Positions 46,110-55,929 of a stretch of 64,000 bases of DNA are shown piece after piece (the stretch's first letter is position 1; each line of letters starts with the position of its first letter). A program made the position numbers and the translations under genes. The DNA is from Rippkaea orientalis PCC 8801 (GTDB lineage: Bacteria > Cyanobacteriota > Cyanobacteriia > Cyanobacteriales > Microcystaceae): positions 3,628,097 to 3,692,096 of the forward strand of contig NC_011726.1 in assembly GCF_000021805.1 (NCBI RefSeq), in the 5' to 3' direction. The notes under the pieces are model-generated. The model was given only the letters and a program-made list of their open reading frames with translations. It searched no databases and was not told the origin of the DNA.

Positions 46110-46727
46110 TTAGATAACGTAAGTCAGTTGTGTGGGGTTAATATTAATGCGCAGAACCAGTTGTGCGTTATTAACTTCAGGTGCGATCGCTTCATACCAA
46201 CCCCCTTTATCTTGGATTTCTTCAAACTGATTAGCACTGGTAATACCAAAGGATCTTAAGTCAATTTGATCGATCCCTTTTTCATACCCTGCGATGGTCA
46301 GCGTGTAATCAATGCTTTGTTTATTGACAGCGACAAAGGTATCTCTTTGACCATCACCGATGATTGTGGTTTGGAAGGGATCGTTTTTGAGACTGTCGAT
46401 AAAATTAGCGTTATAGGTATTCGGACCCGAACCGACTAAAATATCGTCTCCCCATCCAATCAGAACATCTGATCCTGAACCACCAATCAAAAAATCATTT
46501 CCTTTGTCAGACGCATCTCCTAGGGTTAAATCATCATCTCCAGAGAGAGTATCATTTCCTAAACCAGCAAAAAGCTGGTCATCATTTTTCCCTCCTAAAA
46601 GCTGATCATTGCCACCCAAAGCTTCAACAATATCATTACCATTTCGACCACGAAAACGCTCAGCACGACTATCACCTCTGAGAAAATTATCGCTGTCATT
46701 TCCGGTTAGTGTTCTAGCAAAGACCAT
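46110..46727 (-). CDS. RTX/hemolysin-type calcium-binding repeat protein
   Basis: 205 residues. Residues 10-105 have degenerate nonapeptides of the GGxGxDxL type (GGNDQLLGG, GLGNDTLSG, GGSGSDVLIG) that bind calcium and form a beta-roll. The C-terminal 100 residues read like the phycocyanin-era 'DxFVAxxK' tails of cyanobacterial RTX proteins, with GYEKGIDQIDLRSFG. No Sec signal, as usual for type I secretion. Shorter than most. It lies downstream of the kinase/regulator genes in the same direction. Confidence 0.82.
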   Translation of the reverse strand: MVFARTLTGNDSDNFLRGDSRAERFRGRNGNDIVEALGGNDQLLGGKNDDQLFAGLGNDTLSGDDDLTLGDASDKGNDFLIGGSGSDVLIGWGDDILVGSGPNTYNANFIDSLKNDPFQTTIIGDGQRDTFVAVNKQSIDYTLTIAGYEKGIDQIDLRSFGITSANQFEEIQDKGGWYEAIAPEVNNAQLVLRININPTQLTYVI

Positions 46728-46836
46728 GATTTACTCCATCAGTTGTGAGATTGCTTTCATTGTCTAGAATGCCTCGGTAATATAAAGTCTTTATGAAGTC
46801 TTGATGAAACACCATGAAAGTTTGATGAGAAATTTC

Positions 46837-47199
46837 TCATGATTTGGGAAGATACTGATAGACTTGTCTTAGTAAGTCTTGAAAGCGAAAGGGTTTGGTA
46901 ATATATTCTGTGACGTTATATTGCTTTCCTTTCGTTCTTAATTCTTTTTCATCTACTGCACTGACAACAATGACAGGAATTCGATTTCCTTGACTTCGTA
47001 GCTGTTGTAATACAGACCATCCATCCATAACAGGAAGTCCTAAATCAAGAAGAAGTAAATCAAAATTTTCTGTTTGTGTTATGGACAAAGCTTGTTCCCC
47101 GTCACTAGCAACTAAGGTTTTAAACCCTTGTTTCTGTAAACCTTTTTCCATAAACGCTGCTAGACGGGGTTCGTCTTCAACTATCAAAATAAGACTCAT
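46837..47199 (-). CDS. receiver-only response regulator
   Basis: 120 residues, one receiver domain and no output domain. Acidic pair ED at 8-9 region, phospho-Asp in LLLLDLGLPVMDG, Lys in TEYITKPFRFQDLL. Sequence is close to the receiver of the OmpR-type regulator just upstream, with many identical blocks (DEPRIA/DEPRLA, LLLLDLGLP, TKPFRF), so it probably arose by duplication and loss of the DNA-binding half. Same direction, 112 bp after it. Confidence 0.86.
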   Translation of the reverse strand: MSLILIVEDEPRLAAFMEKGLQKQGFKTLVASDGEQALSITQTENFDLLLLDLGLPVMDGWSVLQQLRSQGNRIPVIVVSAVDEKELRTKGKQYNVTEYITKPFRFQDLLRQVYQYLPKS

Positions 47200-47311
47200 G
47201 AGTTATTTATCCATCTCAAGCTGCCTATTTCTTTAGTATAAGATCAGGTTAATGAAAATTGCTTGAATTTTTGATGAGAATTTGATGAAATTCTGCTGCT
47301 GAGTGCTTGAA

Positions 47312-47983
47312 TTACGCTGACCATCGATAGCCAACTCCTCTAACGGTATCAATGAGATCTTTTCCTAATTTTTTGCGTAAATAGCCAATATAAACATCAA
47401 CAATATTCGATCCGGGATCATAATTATATCCCCAGACATGATCTAATAATTGTTGGCGAGTCATCACCTGTCTTGGATGAGACATTAAGATTTCTAATAG
47501 CGTAAATTCTGTGGTAGATAATTCCACCACGACATCATCAAGATAAACTTGGTGACTCTTTAAATCGAGTTTAATATTGCCTGAACTTAAGATTGTTTCA
47601 ACTGAAGGTAATGCCGTTTGATGATGATTTTTTAAGCGTAATCGAATCCTCGCTAATAATTCTTCAAACCGAAACGGTTTAGTCATATAATCATCCGCAC
47701 CTCCTTCTAATCCCGTAATTTTATCCTTGATGTTATCCCTAGCGGTTAGAATAATAATAGATAGGGTTGCTCCTTGTCCTCTTAACTCTTCTAGAATCGT
47801 TAGTCCGTCTTTAAAAGGTAATCCTAGGTCTAATAAAAGTAAATCAAATTCGTTGCTTAAAGCTCTTTCTAAGACTTGTTGTGCCTCAAAAACAACCTCA
47901 GTTATAAATCCATTAGATTGCAATCCTTTTTCAATAAAAGATGCAATTCTGGGCTCATCCTCAGCAATTAAAATTCGCGTCAT
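47312..47983 (-). CDS. OmpR/PhoB-family response regulator
   Basis: 223 residues. Receiver domain 1-115 with DLGLPFKDG (phospho-Asp) and DDYMTKPFRFEELLARI. Winged-helix DNA-binding domain about 130-223, ending YIGYLRKKLGKDLIDTVRGV. Acts as transcription factor after phosphorylation, presumably by the histidine kinase whose gene ends 26 bp upstream. Target genes unknown. Confidence 0.93.
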   Translation of the reverse strand: MTRILIAEDEPRIASFIEKGLQSNGFITEVVFEAQQVLERALSNEFDLLLLDLGLPFKDGLTILEELRGQGATLSIIILTARDNIKDKITGLEGGADDYMTKPFRFEELLARIRLRLKNHHQTALPSVETILSSGNIKLDLKSHQVYLDDVVVELSTTEFTLLEILMSHPRQVMTRQQLLDHVWGYNYDPGSNIVDVYIGYLRKKLGKDLIDTVRGVGYRWSA

Positions 47984-48009
47984 TTTTTAATATTTACTCC
48001 TAATTTTGA

Positions 48010-49485
48010 TTAGTTTTTAGGTAAAATAATGGTAAAAATTGAACCTTCTCCTATTTCACTAATAAGTTCAACTCTACCCCCGTGTGCTTCTGCGATCGCT
48101 TTTACAATGGATAATCCTAATCCTGACCCTTCTGATGAAGACCGGACATTAAGACGAACAAAGCGATTAAAAATTCGTTGTTGATCTTGCTTATTGATTC
48201 CTTGACCTGTATCTTTTACCCAAAGTCGAATAAAGTGATTATCTTCAGTAGAACCAATCGTAATTTGATCACTTTCTCGCGTATGTTGACTAGCATTTTG
48301 TGCTAAATTCATGATCGCTTGAGTAATCCGTTGACGATCAATCATCAGTTGTCCTTTAGCTTTATTTTCTAATAACCAGTGACGAGATTTTAACCCGATT
48401 GCTTTTAAATATAGTTCTTCGGTAAAGTCAGAAATGTCTATCATTTCTAGTTGTAAAAAATCCGGACGTTCAGCTTTTGCTAATAAACTTAAATCATCGA
48501 CTAAACGAGCCATACGATCTAATTCATCCAGTACCAAGGTAATCGTTTCTTGTTGATCTTGAGGATCATCTCCCATTAATTCAAGATGTCCTCTAATAAT
48601 TGTAATCGGAGTTCGTAATTCATGACCAGCATCATTTAAAAAGTTCTGTTGACTTTCAAAGCTAGTTTGAAGACGATCCATCATTTGATTAAAAGCAATC
48701 CCTAATTCAGCAATTTCTCCGCTTCCTTGTACGATAATGCGTCGGGTTAAATCAGATTCGCCAATTTGTTGCGCTGCGATCGCTAATTTTTGGAGTGGAA
48801 TTAAGACTTTTCCTGAAGCAATCCAAGCCAAAAAAATAGCAAGAATTAATCCCAAAAATAACACCTCAATCGTAATAATAATAGCATCAAGTGCTTCTTG
48901 TTTTTCTCCAGTTGTTACATGAGCAACAACAAAAACTCCGCTTATTTCTTCTTGTAAAATAATTGGTTTTGCAATATAGATAATTTTGCCAATCTCAGAA
49001 TCTACTTCTGTTTTTTGTAGCGTTTTATTTTGTGTTAAATCTTGCCAATGGTTCATTAATGCTGAATCTTTTTGCATGGGCTTAGGTAAACCCCTTGGAC
49101 TAGAACGATAAAATTTTCCATCGATTATGGTAATTAAAAAAGTATCGTCTTCAGGAATCACTGCAAGCAAAAGTTGTTCAAAAAATGTAGATAATTCTTC
49201 TTTCGGATTATTGGTTGTTGATGCTTTAGTAGTAAATTCTTTTAAAAATGTCTCAAAGCTTTCTAAATCTTCTTCTAAGTCTTGTCGAACTCTTTGATCA
49301 ACTTCCTGAAAAACGAAGTAAGAAAACACGGGGATAGATAATCCAATAAATCCTAATAATAATAAAACATACCACATTAAAATCCGAGATCTCGCTTCCC
49401 AAAAAAGACCCTTTTTTAGTGTGCCACTCTCATGATCAATCTTATTCTTAAGTCTTTGGATTAGTTTTAGGTTAGGTTGATTCAT
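48010..49485 (-). CDS. membrane sensor histidine kinase
   Basis: 491 residues. Membrane helices at about 33-55 and 200-222 enclose a periplasmic or lumen-side sensor domain of about 145 residues. Then HAMP (GSGEIAELGIAFNQMMDRL), HisKA with the phospho-His in DAGHELRTPITIIRG, and the ATPase with N-box MNLAQNAS, DTGQGI and GSGLGLSIVKAIAEAHGG. Complete. The ligand is not known. It is first in the run kinase, regulator, receiver, RTX gene. Confidence 0.94.
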   Translation of the reverse strand: MNQPNLKLIQRLKNKIDHESGTLKKGLFWEARSRILMWYVLLLLGFIGLSIPVFSYFVFQEVDQRVRQDLEEDLESFETFLKEFTTKASTTNNPKEELSTFFEQLLLAVIPEDDTFLITIIDGKFYRSSPRGLPKPMQKDSALMNHWQDLTQNKTLQKTEVDSEIGKIIYIAKPIILQEEISGVFVVAHVTTGEKQEALDAIIITIEVLFLGLILAIFLAWIASGKVLIPLQKLAIAAQQIGESDLTRRIIVQGSGEIAELGIAFNQMMDRLQTSFESQQNFLNDAGHELRTPITIIRGHLELMGDDPQDQQETITLVLDELDRMARLVDDLSLLAKAERPDFLQLEMIDISDFTEELYLKAIGLKSRHWLLENKAKGQLMIDRQRITQAIMNLAQNASQHTRESDQITIGSTEDNHFIRLWVKDTGQGINKQDQQRIFNRFVRLNVRSSSEGSGLGLSIVKAIAEAHGGRVELISEIGEGSIFTIILPKN

Positions 49486-49831
49486 AAATAATGGTTGAGT
49501 TATCGGACTGTTATCTTAATCTGACTGATTAATTTTGGATTATTGATTAATTGACTTACTTATAATGAACTCATTCTAGTATGTCAATCCCAAAACACTT
49601 ATTATTAGATGACTTGCAAATGGAAGCAAAGGGATATAATAGGAAAAAAAAAGAAATGTTTTGATTAACAATGAGATAATTAAAACTAAATTGACCCAAC
49701 AATTTGTATATAATTTCATATCATCCCAAAAATAGTTCAAAATTACTATACAGGAAACTTGAACCCTCTTCAGTAGGGTAGGCATTGTCCACCTTACAAT
49801 TAAAGGAGAAAATCTCTATCAAGGAACCATT
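49486..49831. other. 346-bp AT-rich intergenic region
   Basis: Divergent promoters of the histidine kinase and deoC should be here. Apart from the GTAGGGTAGGC palindrome at 49773-49797 I see nothing. A 69-codon frame on the minus strand starts inside that palindrome and looks like chance. Confidence 0.5.
49773..49797. repeat. short intergenic palindrome
   Basis: GTAGGGTAGGCATTG/TCCACCTTAC just before deoC. A copy of the GTAGGGTGGGC family with mismatches. Confidence 0.7.
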
Positions 49832-50602
49832 ATGGTTGTCGCTAGTTCTGAAATTGACATTGCGAGTTATATCGATCACGCTTTACTCAGTCCCACGGCG
49901 ATCGCCCCAGAAATTGAACAGTATTGTCAGCAAGCCGATCAATATGGCTTCCCTACCGTCTGCGTTTATCCCTGTGCCGTCCATCAAGCAGTGGAATTAC
50001 TCAAAGGCAAACGCCCTCAAGTGTCTGTCGTCATTGGCTTTCCTACTGGGGCAACCACGTCAGCCGTTAAACTACATGAAGCCCAAGAAGCCGCCGAAAA
50101 TGGCGCAACAGAACTTGATGTGATGATTAACCTCGGTTGGTTAAAAGAAGGGCGTTCAGAAGCCATTTATCAAGAAATAGCTGCCATTTGTGAGGAAACG
50201 GGACAAACGGTTAAAGCCATTTTAGAAACGAATTTACTCACCGATACTGAAAAACGCCTTGCTGCGGAAATTTGTATGGATGCGGGGGCAGCCTATCTAA
50301 AAACCAGTAGTGGATGGTTTGGTGGGGCAACGGTAGCCGATGTGCGTTATCTTAAACAAATCTCTAAGGGACGGGTGGGAATTAAAGCTGCTGGCGGCAT
50401 TCGTACCCTAGAACAAGCCTTAGCCCTCATTCAAGCCGGGGCAACTCGCCTAGGCACTTCTCGCGGGGTAGACTTAGTAAGGGAACAGGCAACAGGCAAC
50501 AGGCAACAGGCAATAGGCAGAAGTCAAAATTATCTCCCCCCTCCCCCACTCTCCCCCTCCCCCACTCCCCCACCCTCCCCCTCTTCCCCTCTTTCCCCAT
50601 GA
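49832..50602 (+). CDS. deoC: deoxyribose-phosphate aldolase
   Basis: Cleaves 2-deoxyribose 5-phosphate to glyceraldehyde 3-phosphate and acetaldehyde. 256 residues. The Schiff-base lysine is K157 in YLKTSSG, and the barrel motif [11 protein letters not shown] and the phosphate loop GTSRG are intact. DeoC normally ends near GVDLV (residue 216). Here the frame runs 40 residues further through a heptamer repeat and a pyrimidine-rich tract coding [15 protein letters not shown]. The TGA overlaps the recO start (ATGA), so the tail may serve coupling. Confidence 0.93.
50484..50518 (+). repeat. heptamer tandem repeat inside the deoC reading frame
   Basis: Four AACAGGC units and one AATAGGC. Because seven is not a multiple of three, the three frames are used in turn (peptide [12 protein letters not shown]). 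A repeat of the intergenic STRR class that has become coding. Confidence 0.88.
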
Positions 50603-51420
50603 GTCGAACCTATAAAGCCACAGGAATTATCTTAAAAGGAATGCCCATCGGAGAAGCCGATCGCCTTGTGACGATCCTTTCACCCGAATGGGGGTTAATT
50701 CGCGCGGTGGTTCCAGGGGCTAGGAAATCCAAATCTCGACTACGGGGACGTAGTGAATTATTCGTGATCAATGACCTATTAATTGCTAAAGGGCGATCGC
50801 TTGATAAAATTACCCAAGCCGATACCCTAGAATCCTACCCCAAATTAAGCCAAGAATTGGGAAAATTGGCTTCCGGCCAATATTTAGCGGAATTAGTCCT
50901 CTGTTTAGCCGTAAGCGAACAACCCCAAGGAGAACTCTACGAACTCCTCAAAGAACATTTACGGCGTTTAGAGGACATTTCGTCCGGACAAAGTTTACAT
51001 AGTCATTTAGCCCAAGCGGTCTTTCATTTATTAGCGATCGCAGGTATCGGTCCCCAAGTCCATCGCTGCTGTCTCACCCAAGAAACCTTAGCCGCCAATT
51101 TTAGCGATCCTCGTTGGCGAGTGGGATTTAGTTTTGAAGGAGGCGGACTAATTAATTTATCGCCTCAAAACCCCCCTCAAACCCCCGTACCGAGAATTAA
51201 TCAAGAATTAGGGGCAATAGAATTATGTCTGCTGCAACATCTGGGTTATTCCTTCTTACCCCAACCCCGACAGATTTTACCCCCAGAATCCCTTAATGAT
51301 TTCCTCGGTGTCGCTTGGGTCAGACTAGAACTGTTACTAAGAAACTATGCCCAATATCACTTAGGCCGTTCTTTTCGATCAGCCGAGTTGGTGGATACGT
51401 TATCGGGTTTAGAGTTTTAA
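50599..51420 (+). CDS. recO: DNA repair protein RecO
   Basis: Loads RecA with RecR at gaps in the RecF pathway. 273 residues. The N-terminal OB fold reads [20 protein letters not shown] and [16 protein letters not shown]. The middle and C-terminal helical part has HRCCLTQE where other RecO proteins have a zinc-binding cysteine cluster, here only partly kept. Start overlaps the deoC stop by 4 bp. Confidence 0.93.
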
Positions 51421-51493
51421 ATCAGTCACCCCGTCAGGTTTTAAGCTTTAATTAGAATTGTGCCTTGCCTCACCCTAATCACCATTGAGATAG

Positions 51494-52942
51494 ATGTCAG
51501 TTTCTAATCCTGAACCCAAGCCATCACCTCCAGAACCATCGGCTACCACTCCTAACCACGACCTACCCTTATCTATGGATCGCAAACCTCCTGCTAAATT
51601 ACCTATTCGTCAAGGATTTGGTCCAGTTCTTCAAAATCGCCGTTTTTTGATCCTCTGGATCGGACAAATTTTCTCTCAATTGGCGGATAAAATCTATCTG
51701 GTTTTAATGATTGCCTTAATCGCTGGACACTTTCAAGGAAAAGATCAGCCGATTAGTGGTTGGGTATCAGCTATTATGATTTCTTTTACGATCCCTGCGG
51801 TGTTATTTGGTTCGTTAGCGGGGGTTTATGTAGATCGTTGGCCGAAAAAAGGGGTTTTAGTCATCTCTAATTTGGTTCGAGGGGTATTGGTTTTGGTGAT
51901 CCCGCCGCTAATTTGGCTATCTCAGGATCAAACCTTGGCTTTACCGGTTCATTGGCTTCCCTTCTGGTTACGGCAATGGCAATCTCAAATTCAAGATAGT
52001 TTTTTTGTTCCTTTAGGATTTTTAATTATCTTTACTTTAAGCTTTATTGATTCTACGATTACCCAATTTTTTGCCCCGGCTGAACAAGTCACGATTCCTT
52101 TAATCGTCAAACGTCGTAATCTTCTATCGGCTAATTCCCTATTTACCACAACCATGATGGCTATGACTATTATTGGTTTTGCTATTGGGGAACCTTTATT
52201 GGAATTAGCGGCAACATTAGGGAAATTTATTGGACTCTCTTGGGAAGAAGGCAAGTCTTCAGTGGTAGCTATCTCCTATCTTCTAGCGGGTGTTATTTTA
52301 ATGTTCTTAAAAACGGGAGAAAAACGCGAACATTATCAAAAGGATCGTCCCCATGTTTTAGAAGATATCCGCGATGGCATTCGTTATTTAAAGAACAATC
52401 ATCGGGTTCGTAATGCCTTAGTTCAATTGGTCATTCTTTTTTCTATTTTTGCTGCTTTGTCAGTATTAGCGGTCAGAATGGCAGAAACTCTTCCAGGGAT
52501 GAAAGCAGAACAATTTGGCTTTTTATTGGCGACTGCGGGTTTGGGAATGGCTTTAGGGGCAGGACTTTTAGGCAATTGGGGTCAACGTTTTCGTAATAAT
52601 CAATTAGGATTATGGGGCTCGGTGGGAATGGCCTTATCATTGATCGCATTATCTTTATCAACCCATAGTCTTTGGTTAACTCTTTTGATGACGGTTTTTT
52701 TAGGGTTATTTGGGGCTTTTGTTGGGGTTCCTATGCAGACTACCATTCAAGTTGAAACCCCTAGAGATATGCAAGGTAAGGTCTTTGGATTACAAAATAA
52801 TGCCGTTAATATTGCTTTGTCTTTGCCCCTTGCTTTAGCGGGTATTGCAGAAACTTTATTCGGGTTAAAACCGGTTCTACTCTCCTTGTCAGTCTTAGCT
52901 ATTATTGGGGGAATGTTAACTCGATATATGGGGGAAGATTAG
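51494..52942 (+). CDS. MFS transporter
   Basis: 482 residues with about twelve hydrophobic segments, the first at about residue 55 (FLILWIGQIFSQLADKIYLV). A proline-rich N-terminal tail precedes it. It resembles the MFS_3-type (enterobactin exporter-like, formerly DUF894) group by the loop AGVYVDRWPKKGVLVISN. VPMQTTIQVETPRDMQGKVF is the equivalent in the second half. Substrate unknown. 73 bp after recO. Confidence 0.85.
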   Translation: MSVSNPEPKPSPPEPSATTPNHDLPLSMDRKPPAKLPIRQGFGPVLQNRRFLILWIGQIFSQLADKIYLVLMIALIAGHFQGKDQPISGWVSAIMISFTIPAVLFGSLAGVYVDRWPKKGVLVISNLVRGVLVLVIPPLIWLSQDQTLALPVHWLPFWLRQWQSQIQDSFFVPLGFLIIFTLSFIDSTITQFFAPAEQVTIPLIVKRRNLLSANSLFTTTMMAMTIIGFAIGEPLLELAATLGKFIGLSWEEGKSSVVAISYLLAGVILMFLKTGEKREHYQKDRPHVLEDIRDGIRYLKNNHRVRNALVQLVILFSIFAALSVLAVRMAETLPGMKAEQFGFLLATAGLGMALGAGLLGNWGQRFRNNQLGLWGSVGMALSLIALSLSTHSLWLTLLMTVFLGLFGAFVGVPMQTTIQVETPRDMQGKVFGLQNNAVNIALSLPLALAGIAETLFGLKPVLLSLSVLAIIGGMLTRYMGED

Positions 52943-53071
52943 TTAATAGTTAATAGGTGATGGAGTAGGCTTTTCTACAGTAATTATGATAAATTAATAA
53001 TATAAAAGAGTGCCAAAGAAAACCTAGTCGTTTATACTAAAAGAGGAGGATAAAATAGTTATTATATAACC

Positions 53072-53911
53072 ATGACTCAGACTCCTTTTTCTGTTGATAT
53101 TCCCCCTGGATTTCCCGATCATACTCAACTCCCAGAGTCCGACGGTACGTTTGTGAAAAACTTTCAGGAACACCCCCAAAGTATTCTGTTAACCGACTCT
53201 TTAGGAGAGTTTTTAAAAACCATTCACCCAGAAGGAAACTACGCCATTGGACAAGATTGTGGCATCTATTGGCGAGAAACCCAACCCCCAGAACAAGGGG
53301 CTATTGCACCTGATTGGTTTTATGTGCCCAATGTTCCCCCCCTATTAGACGGACAAATTCGCCGTTCTTACGTTCTCTGGCGCGAATTTATGGCTCCCTT
53401 AATTGTGTTAGAATTTGCTAGTGGGGATGGAACAGAAGAACGAGATACAACTCCTTTATCAAGGGCTGAAACGGGAGAAGTGATTAAGCCGGGTAAGTTT
53501 TGGGTTTATGAACGAATTATCCGTGTCCCTTATTATGGCATTTATGAAATTAAAAAAGGTCACTTAGAAGTCTATCATCTAACCGATTTTTCCTATCAAA
53601 AAGTAGAACCGAATGCTAGGGGACATTATCCCATTGAACGATTAGAACTCGAATTAGGATTATGGGAAGGTAATTATCAAAATCAACACCAATTATGGCT
53701 ACGCTGGTGGGATAATCAAGGTAATTTATTATTAATTGGTGATGAACGGGCTGAACTGGAAAAACACCGCGCAGAACAGGAACGTCAACGGGTACAATTG
53801 GAGAAACAAAGGGCAGATACAGTAGAATCTGAACTTACCCAAGAACGCCAACAACGACAAGATTTAGAAGCTTTATTAAAGCAATATCAAGACCGTTTCG
53901 GGAATTTATAA
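53072..53911 (+). CDS. Uma2 family (DUF820) putative endonuclease
   Basis: 279 residues. The nuclease-like core has the PD-(D/E)XK-type residues of the family: the acidic IAPDWFYVP near 90 and LIVLEFASGDGTEE near 126. Then PYYGIYEIKKGHLEVYHL. The C-terminus from about 228 is a charged coiled coil (RAELEKHRAEQERQRVQLEK). Uma2 proteins are greatly expanded in cyanobacteria and their function is unproven. Confidence 0.85.
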   Translation: MTQTPFSVDIPPGFPDHTQLPESDGTFVKNFQEHPQSILLTDSLGEFLKTIHPEGNYAIGQDCGIYWRETQPPEQGAIAPDWFYVPNVPPLLDGQIRRSYVLWREFMAPLIVLEFASGDGTEERDTTPLSRAETGEVIKPGKFWVYERIIRVPYYGIYEIKKGHLEVYHLTDFSYQKVEPNARGHYPIERLELELGLWEGNYQNQHQLWLRWWDNQGNLLLIGDERAELEKHRAEQERQRVQLEKQRADTVESELTQERQQRQDLEALLKQYQDRFGNL

Positions 53912-53913
53912 TA

Positions 53914-53935
53914 GTAGAGGGGGCATTGCCCACCT
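53914..53935. repeat. short intergenic palindrome
   Basis: GTAGAGGGGGCATTGCCCACC between the convergent Uma2 and purB genes; it could serve as terminator for either. Confidence 0.65.
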
Positions 53936-53941
53936 ATTCCC

Positions 53942-55237
53942 TTAAATGCCTAACCGTTGATAGATTTGATCCAAATTTTTGAGATGATGTTGAGGATCAA
54001 AACAAGCCTCAATTTCAGCAAGCGATAAATATTGACTCACTTGGGAATCTTGTTTAATTAACTCATAAAAATTCCCCTCTGGTTTATTCCAAGCTTCATG
54101 GGCACATCCTTGAACCAGTTTATAGGCATCTTCCCGACTCATGCCCTTTTCTACTAGAGTTAATAACACCCGTTGACTGAAAATAACGCCCCCGTAAACA
54201 TTCATATTGCGCTTCATGTTTTCGGGATAAACTAACAAGTTCTTCACTAAATTAGTAATTTCCTTAAGCATAAAATGGGTCAAAATGCAAGTATCCGGCA
54301 ACATCACCCGTTCGACGGAACTATGGGAAATATCCCGTTCATGCCAGAGGGCAACGTTTTCTAGGGCGGCAACGGTGTATCCTCGAATAATACGCGCCAT
54401 TCCCGTTAACCGTTCCGAACGGATGGGGTTACGCTTGTGAGGCATAGCAGACGACCCTTTTTGCCCCTTAGAGAAGTATTCTTCTACCTCTAGGACATCG
54501 GTGCGTTGGAGGTTACGAATTTCTACAGCAAAGCGTTCAATAGAAGCGGCGAGTAAAGCTAATTGTTGCACAAATTCGGCATGGCGATCGCGCGAGATCA
54601 CCTGAGTGGAGGCGGCATCAGGTTGTAGTCCCAATTTCTGACAGGTGAGGGCTTCCACCTTGGGATCGATGTTAGCATAGGTTCCTACTGCCCCAGAGAT
54701 TTTACCCACGGAAATAGTATTGCGGAGGGTAACTAAGCGATCGCGGTTACGCAGGACTTCGGCTAACCATCCGGCTAATTTAAAGCCAAAAGTGATGGGT
54801 TCAGCGTGAATACCGTGGGATCTACCGACCATCACGGTGTTACGATGTTCCTGTGCCTGGTAGCGCAGGGCTTGTACCAAATCTTCGAGGCGTTCTAATA
54901 TTAGGTTTAAACTAGCTACAAGTTGTAAAGCGAGGGCAGTATCGAGGACATCGGAACTGGTTAACCCTAAATGGATGTATCTCCCCGCATCTCCCACATA
55001 TTCGTTAACATTGGTCAAAAAAGCGATGACATCGTGACGGACTTCCGCTTCGATTTCGAGGACTCGTTGGGGGTCAAAATTGGCTTTAGCTTTAATTTCG
55101 TCTACTGCTGTTTGGGGAATGTAGCCTAATTCTGCTTGTGCTTCACAAACTGCGATTTCTACGTCTAGCCACGTCTTGAGTTTGTAGGTATCTGTCCAAA
55201 TTTCCCCCATTTCGGGAAGGGTATAACGCTCAATCAC
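53942..55237 (-). CDS. purB: adenylosuccinate lyase
   Basis: Cleaves SAICAR and adenylosuccinate, two steps of purine synthesis. 431 residues. The start is GTG at 55237 (MIERYTLPEMG), the standard PurB N-terminus. The fumarase-superfamily signature GSSAMPHKRNPI is intact, GLTSSDVLDTALALQL and the catalytic histidine segment GRSHGIHAEPITFG are present. Confidence 0.96.
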   Translation of the reverse strand: MIERYTLPEMGEIWTDTYKLKTWLDVEIAVCEAQAELGYIPQTAVDEIKAKANFDPQRVLEIEAEVRHDVIAFLTNVNEYVGDAGRYIHLGLTSSDVLDTALALQLVASLNLILERLEDLVQALRYQAQEHRNTVMVGRSHGIHAEPITFGFKLAGWLAEVLRNRDRLVTLRNTISVGKISGAVGTYANIDPKVEALTCQKLGLQPDAASTQVISRDRHAEFVQQLALLAASIERFAVEIRNLQRTDVLEVEEYFSKGQKGSSAMPHKRNPIRSERLTGMARIIRGYTVAALENVALWHERDISHSSVERVMLPDTCILTHFMLKEITNLVKNLLVYPENMKRNMNVYGGVIFSQRVLLTLVEKGMSREDAYKLVQGCAHEAWNKPEGNFYELIKQDSQVSQYLSLAEIEACFDPQHHLKNLDQIYQRLGI

Positions 55238-55656
55238 TGCTGATGTTACCGAATACTACTTTTTCATTTTATCCCTAAGTGATCCTCAATTGAGCAAGTA
55301 ACATAAGATAACCCCTGTTTTTGTATTACGTTTGTAGTTAAAATCTTAATGAAGATTTAAGGTTTGATCCCTGTTTTGGGGTGTTTTTATAAAGAAAGTA
55401 TAAAATAGTATTCGTTAATACTAAAAATTTAGAGATTTGATACGGTTTAATAAAAATTATTCTCAATAATTAACGGCAGAATGCGGGTTTCATTTTGTAG
55501 TATCAAAATGATTTTTGTCGTGATATAATACTGTAAACTGAGGTTTATTATGTCTAAAATTAATGGTAAGCGCAAGATAACATCAGTAAATTCAGGTTTA
55601 TCGCAACATCTAGAACAATAAGCCTAATTTTATCTTTAAGTTGAACAAGTTAATTT
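55238..55656. other. 419-bp intergenic region, AT-rich
   Basis: Between purB and the toxin gene. A 23-codon frame at 55550 (MSKINGKRKITSVNSG) is too short to support. No repeat of the GTAGGG type and no tRNA seen. Confidence 0.5.
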
Positions 55657-55929
55657 CTATAACTTTTTGAGTAATTTATCATATTCGCTATGGATTCCAA
55701 TCCAAAACCAAACAATTGTATCTGATGTTTTCATTACCCCTACAGCACGCCAACCAATTCCTATTCTTACTGAATATACCATTTCTTTTGTGTTAAGTCT
55801 CTTGAACTCTAAATTAGGGTGTGTTGGGTTTTCTTTCCAGAGTTTATAATTTTTCCGTGCCGTTTGTTTAACTGTTTCGGGTAGCTTAGAAAAGCACTGT
55901 AAGAAGTCATCCGTTAGTTCTGATTTCAT
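55657..55929 (-). CDS. RelE/YoeB-like toxin
   Basis: 90 residues. FLQCFSKLPETVKQTARKNY and NLEFKRLNTKEMVYSVRIGI, then GWRAVGVM and VWFWIGIHSEYDKLL. This is the RelE-superfamily layout with conserved Arg and the C-terminal His-x-x-Tyr, so mRNA cleavage is likely. Start overlaps the antitoxin stop by 4 bp. Confidence 0.82.
   Translation of the reverse strand: MKSELTDDFLQCFSKLPETVKQTARKNYKLWKENPTHPNLEFKRLNTKEMVYSVRIGIGWRAVGVMKTSDTIVWFWIGIHSEYDKLLKKL

Noticed and set aside
49576..49785. 69-codon frame on the minus strand upstream of deoC
   Set aside because: It begins inside a palindromic repeat, has no ribosome site and its hydrophobic character is that of random AT-rich DNA.
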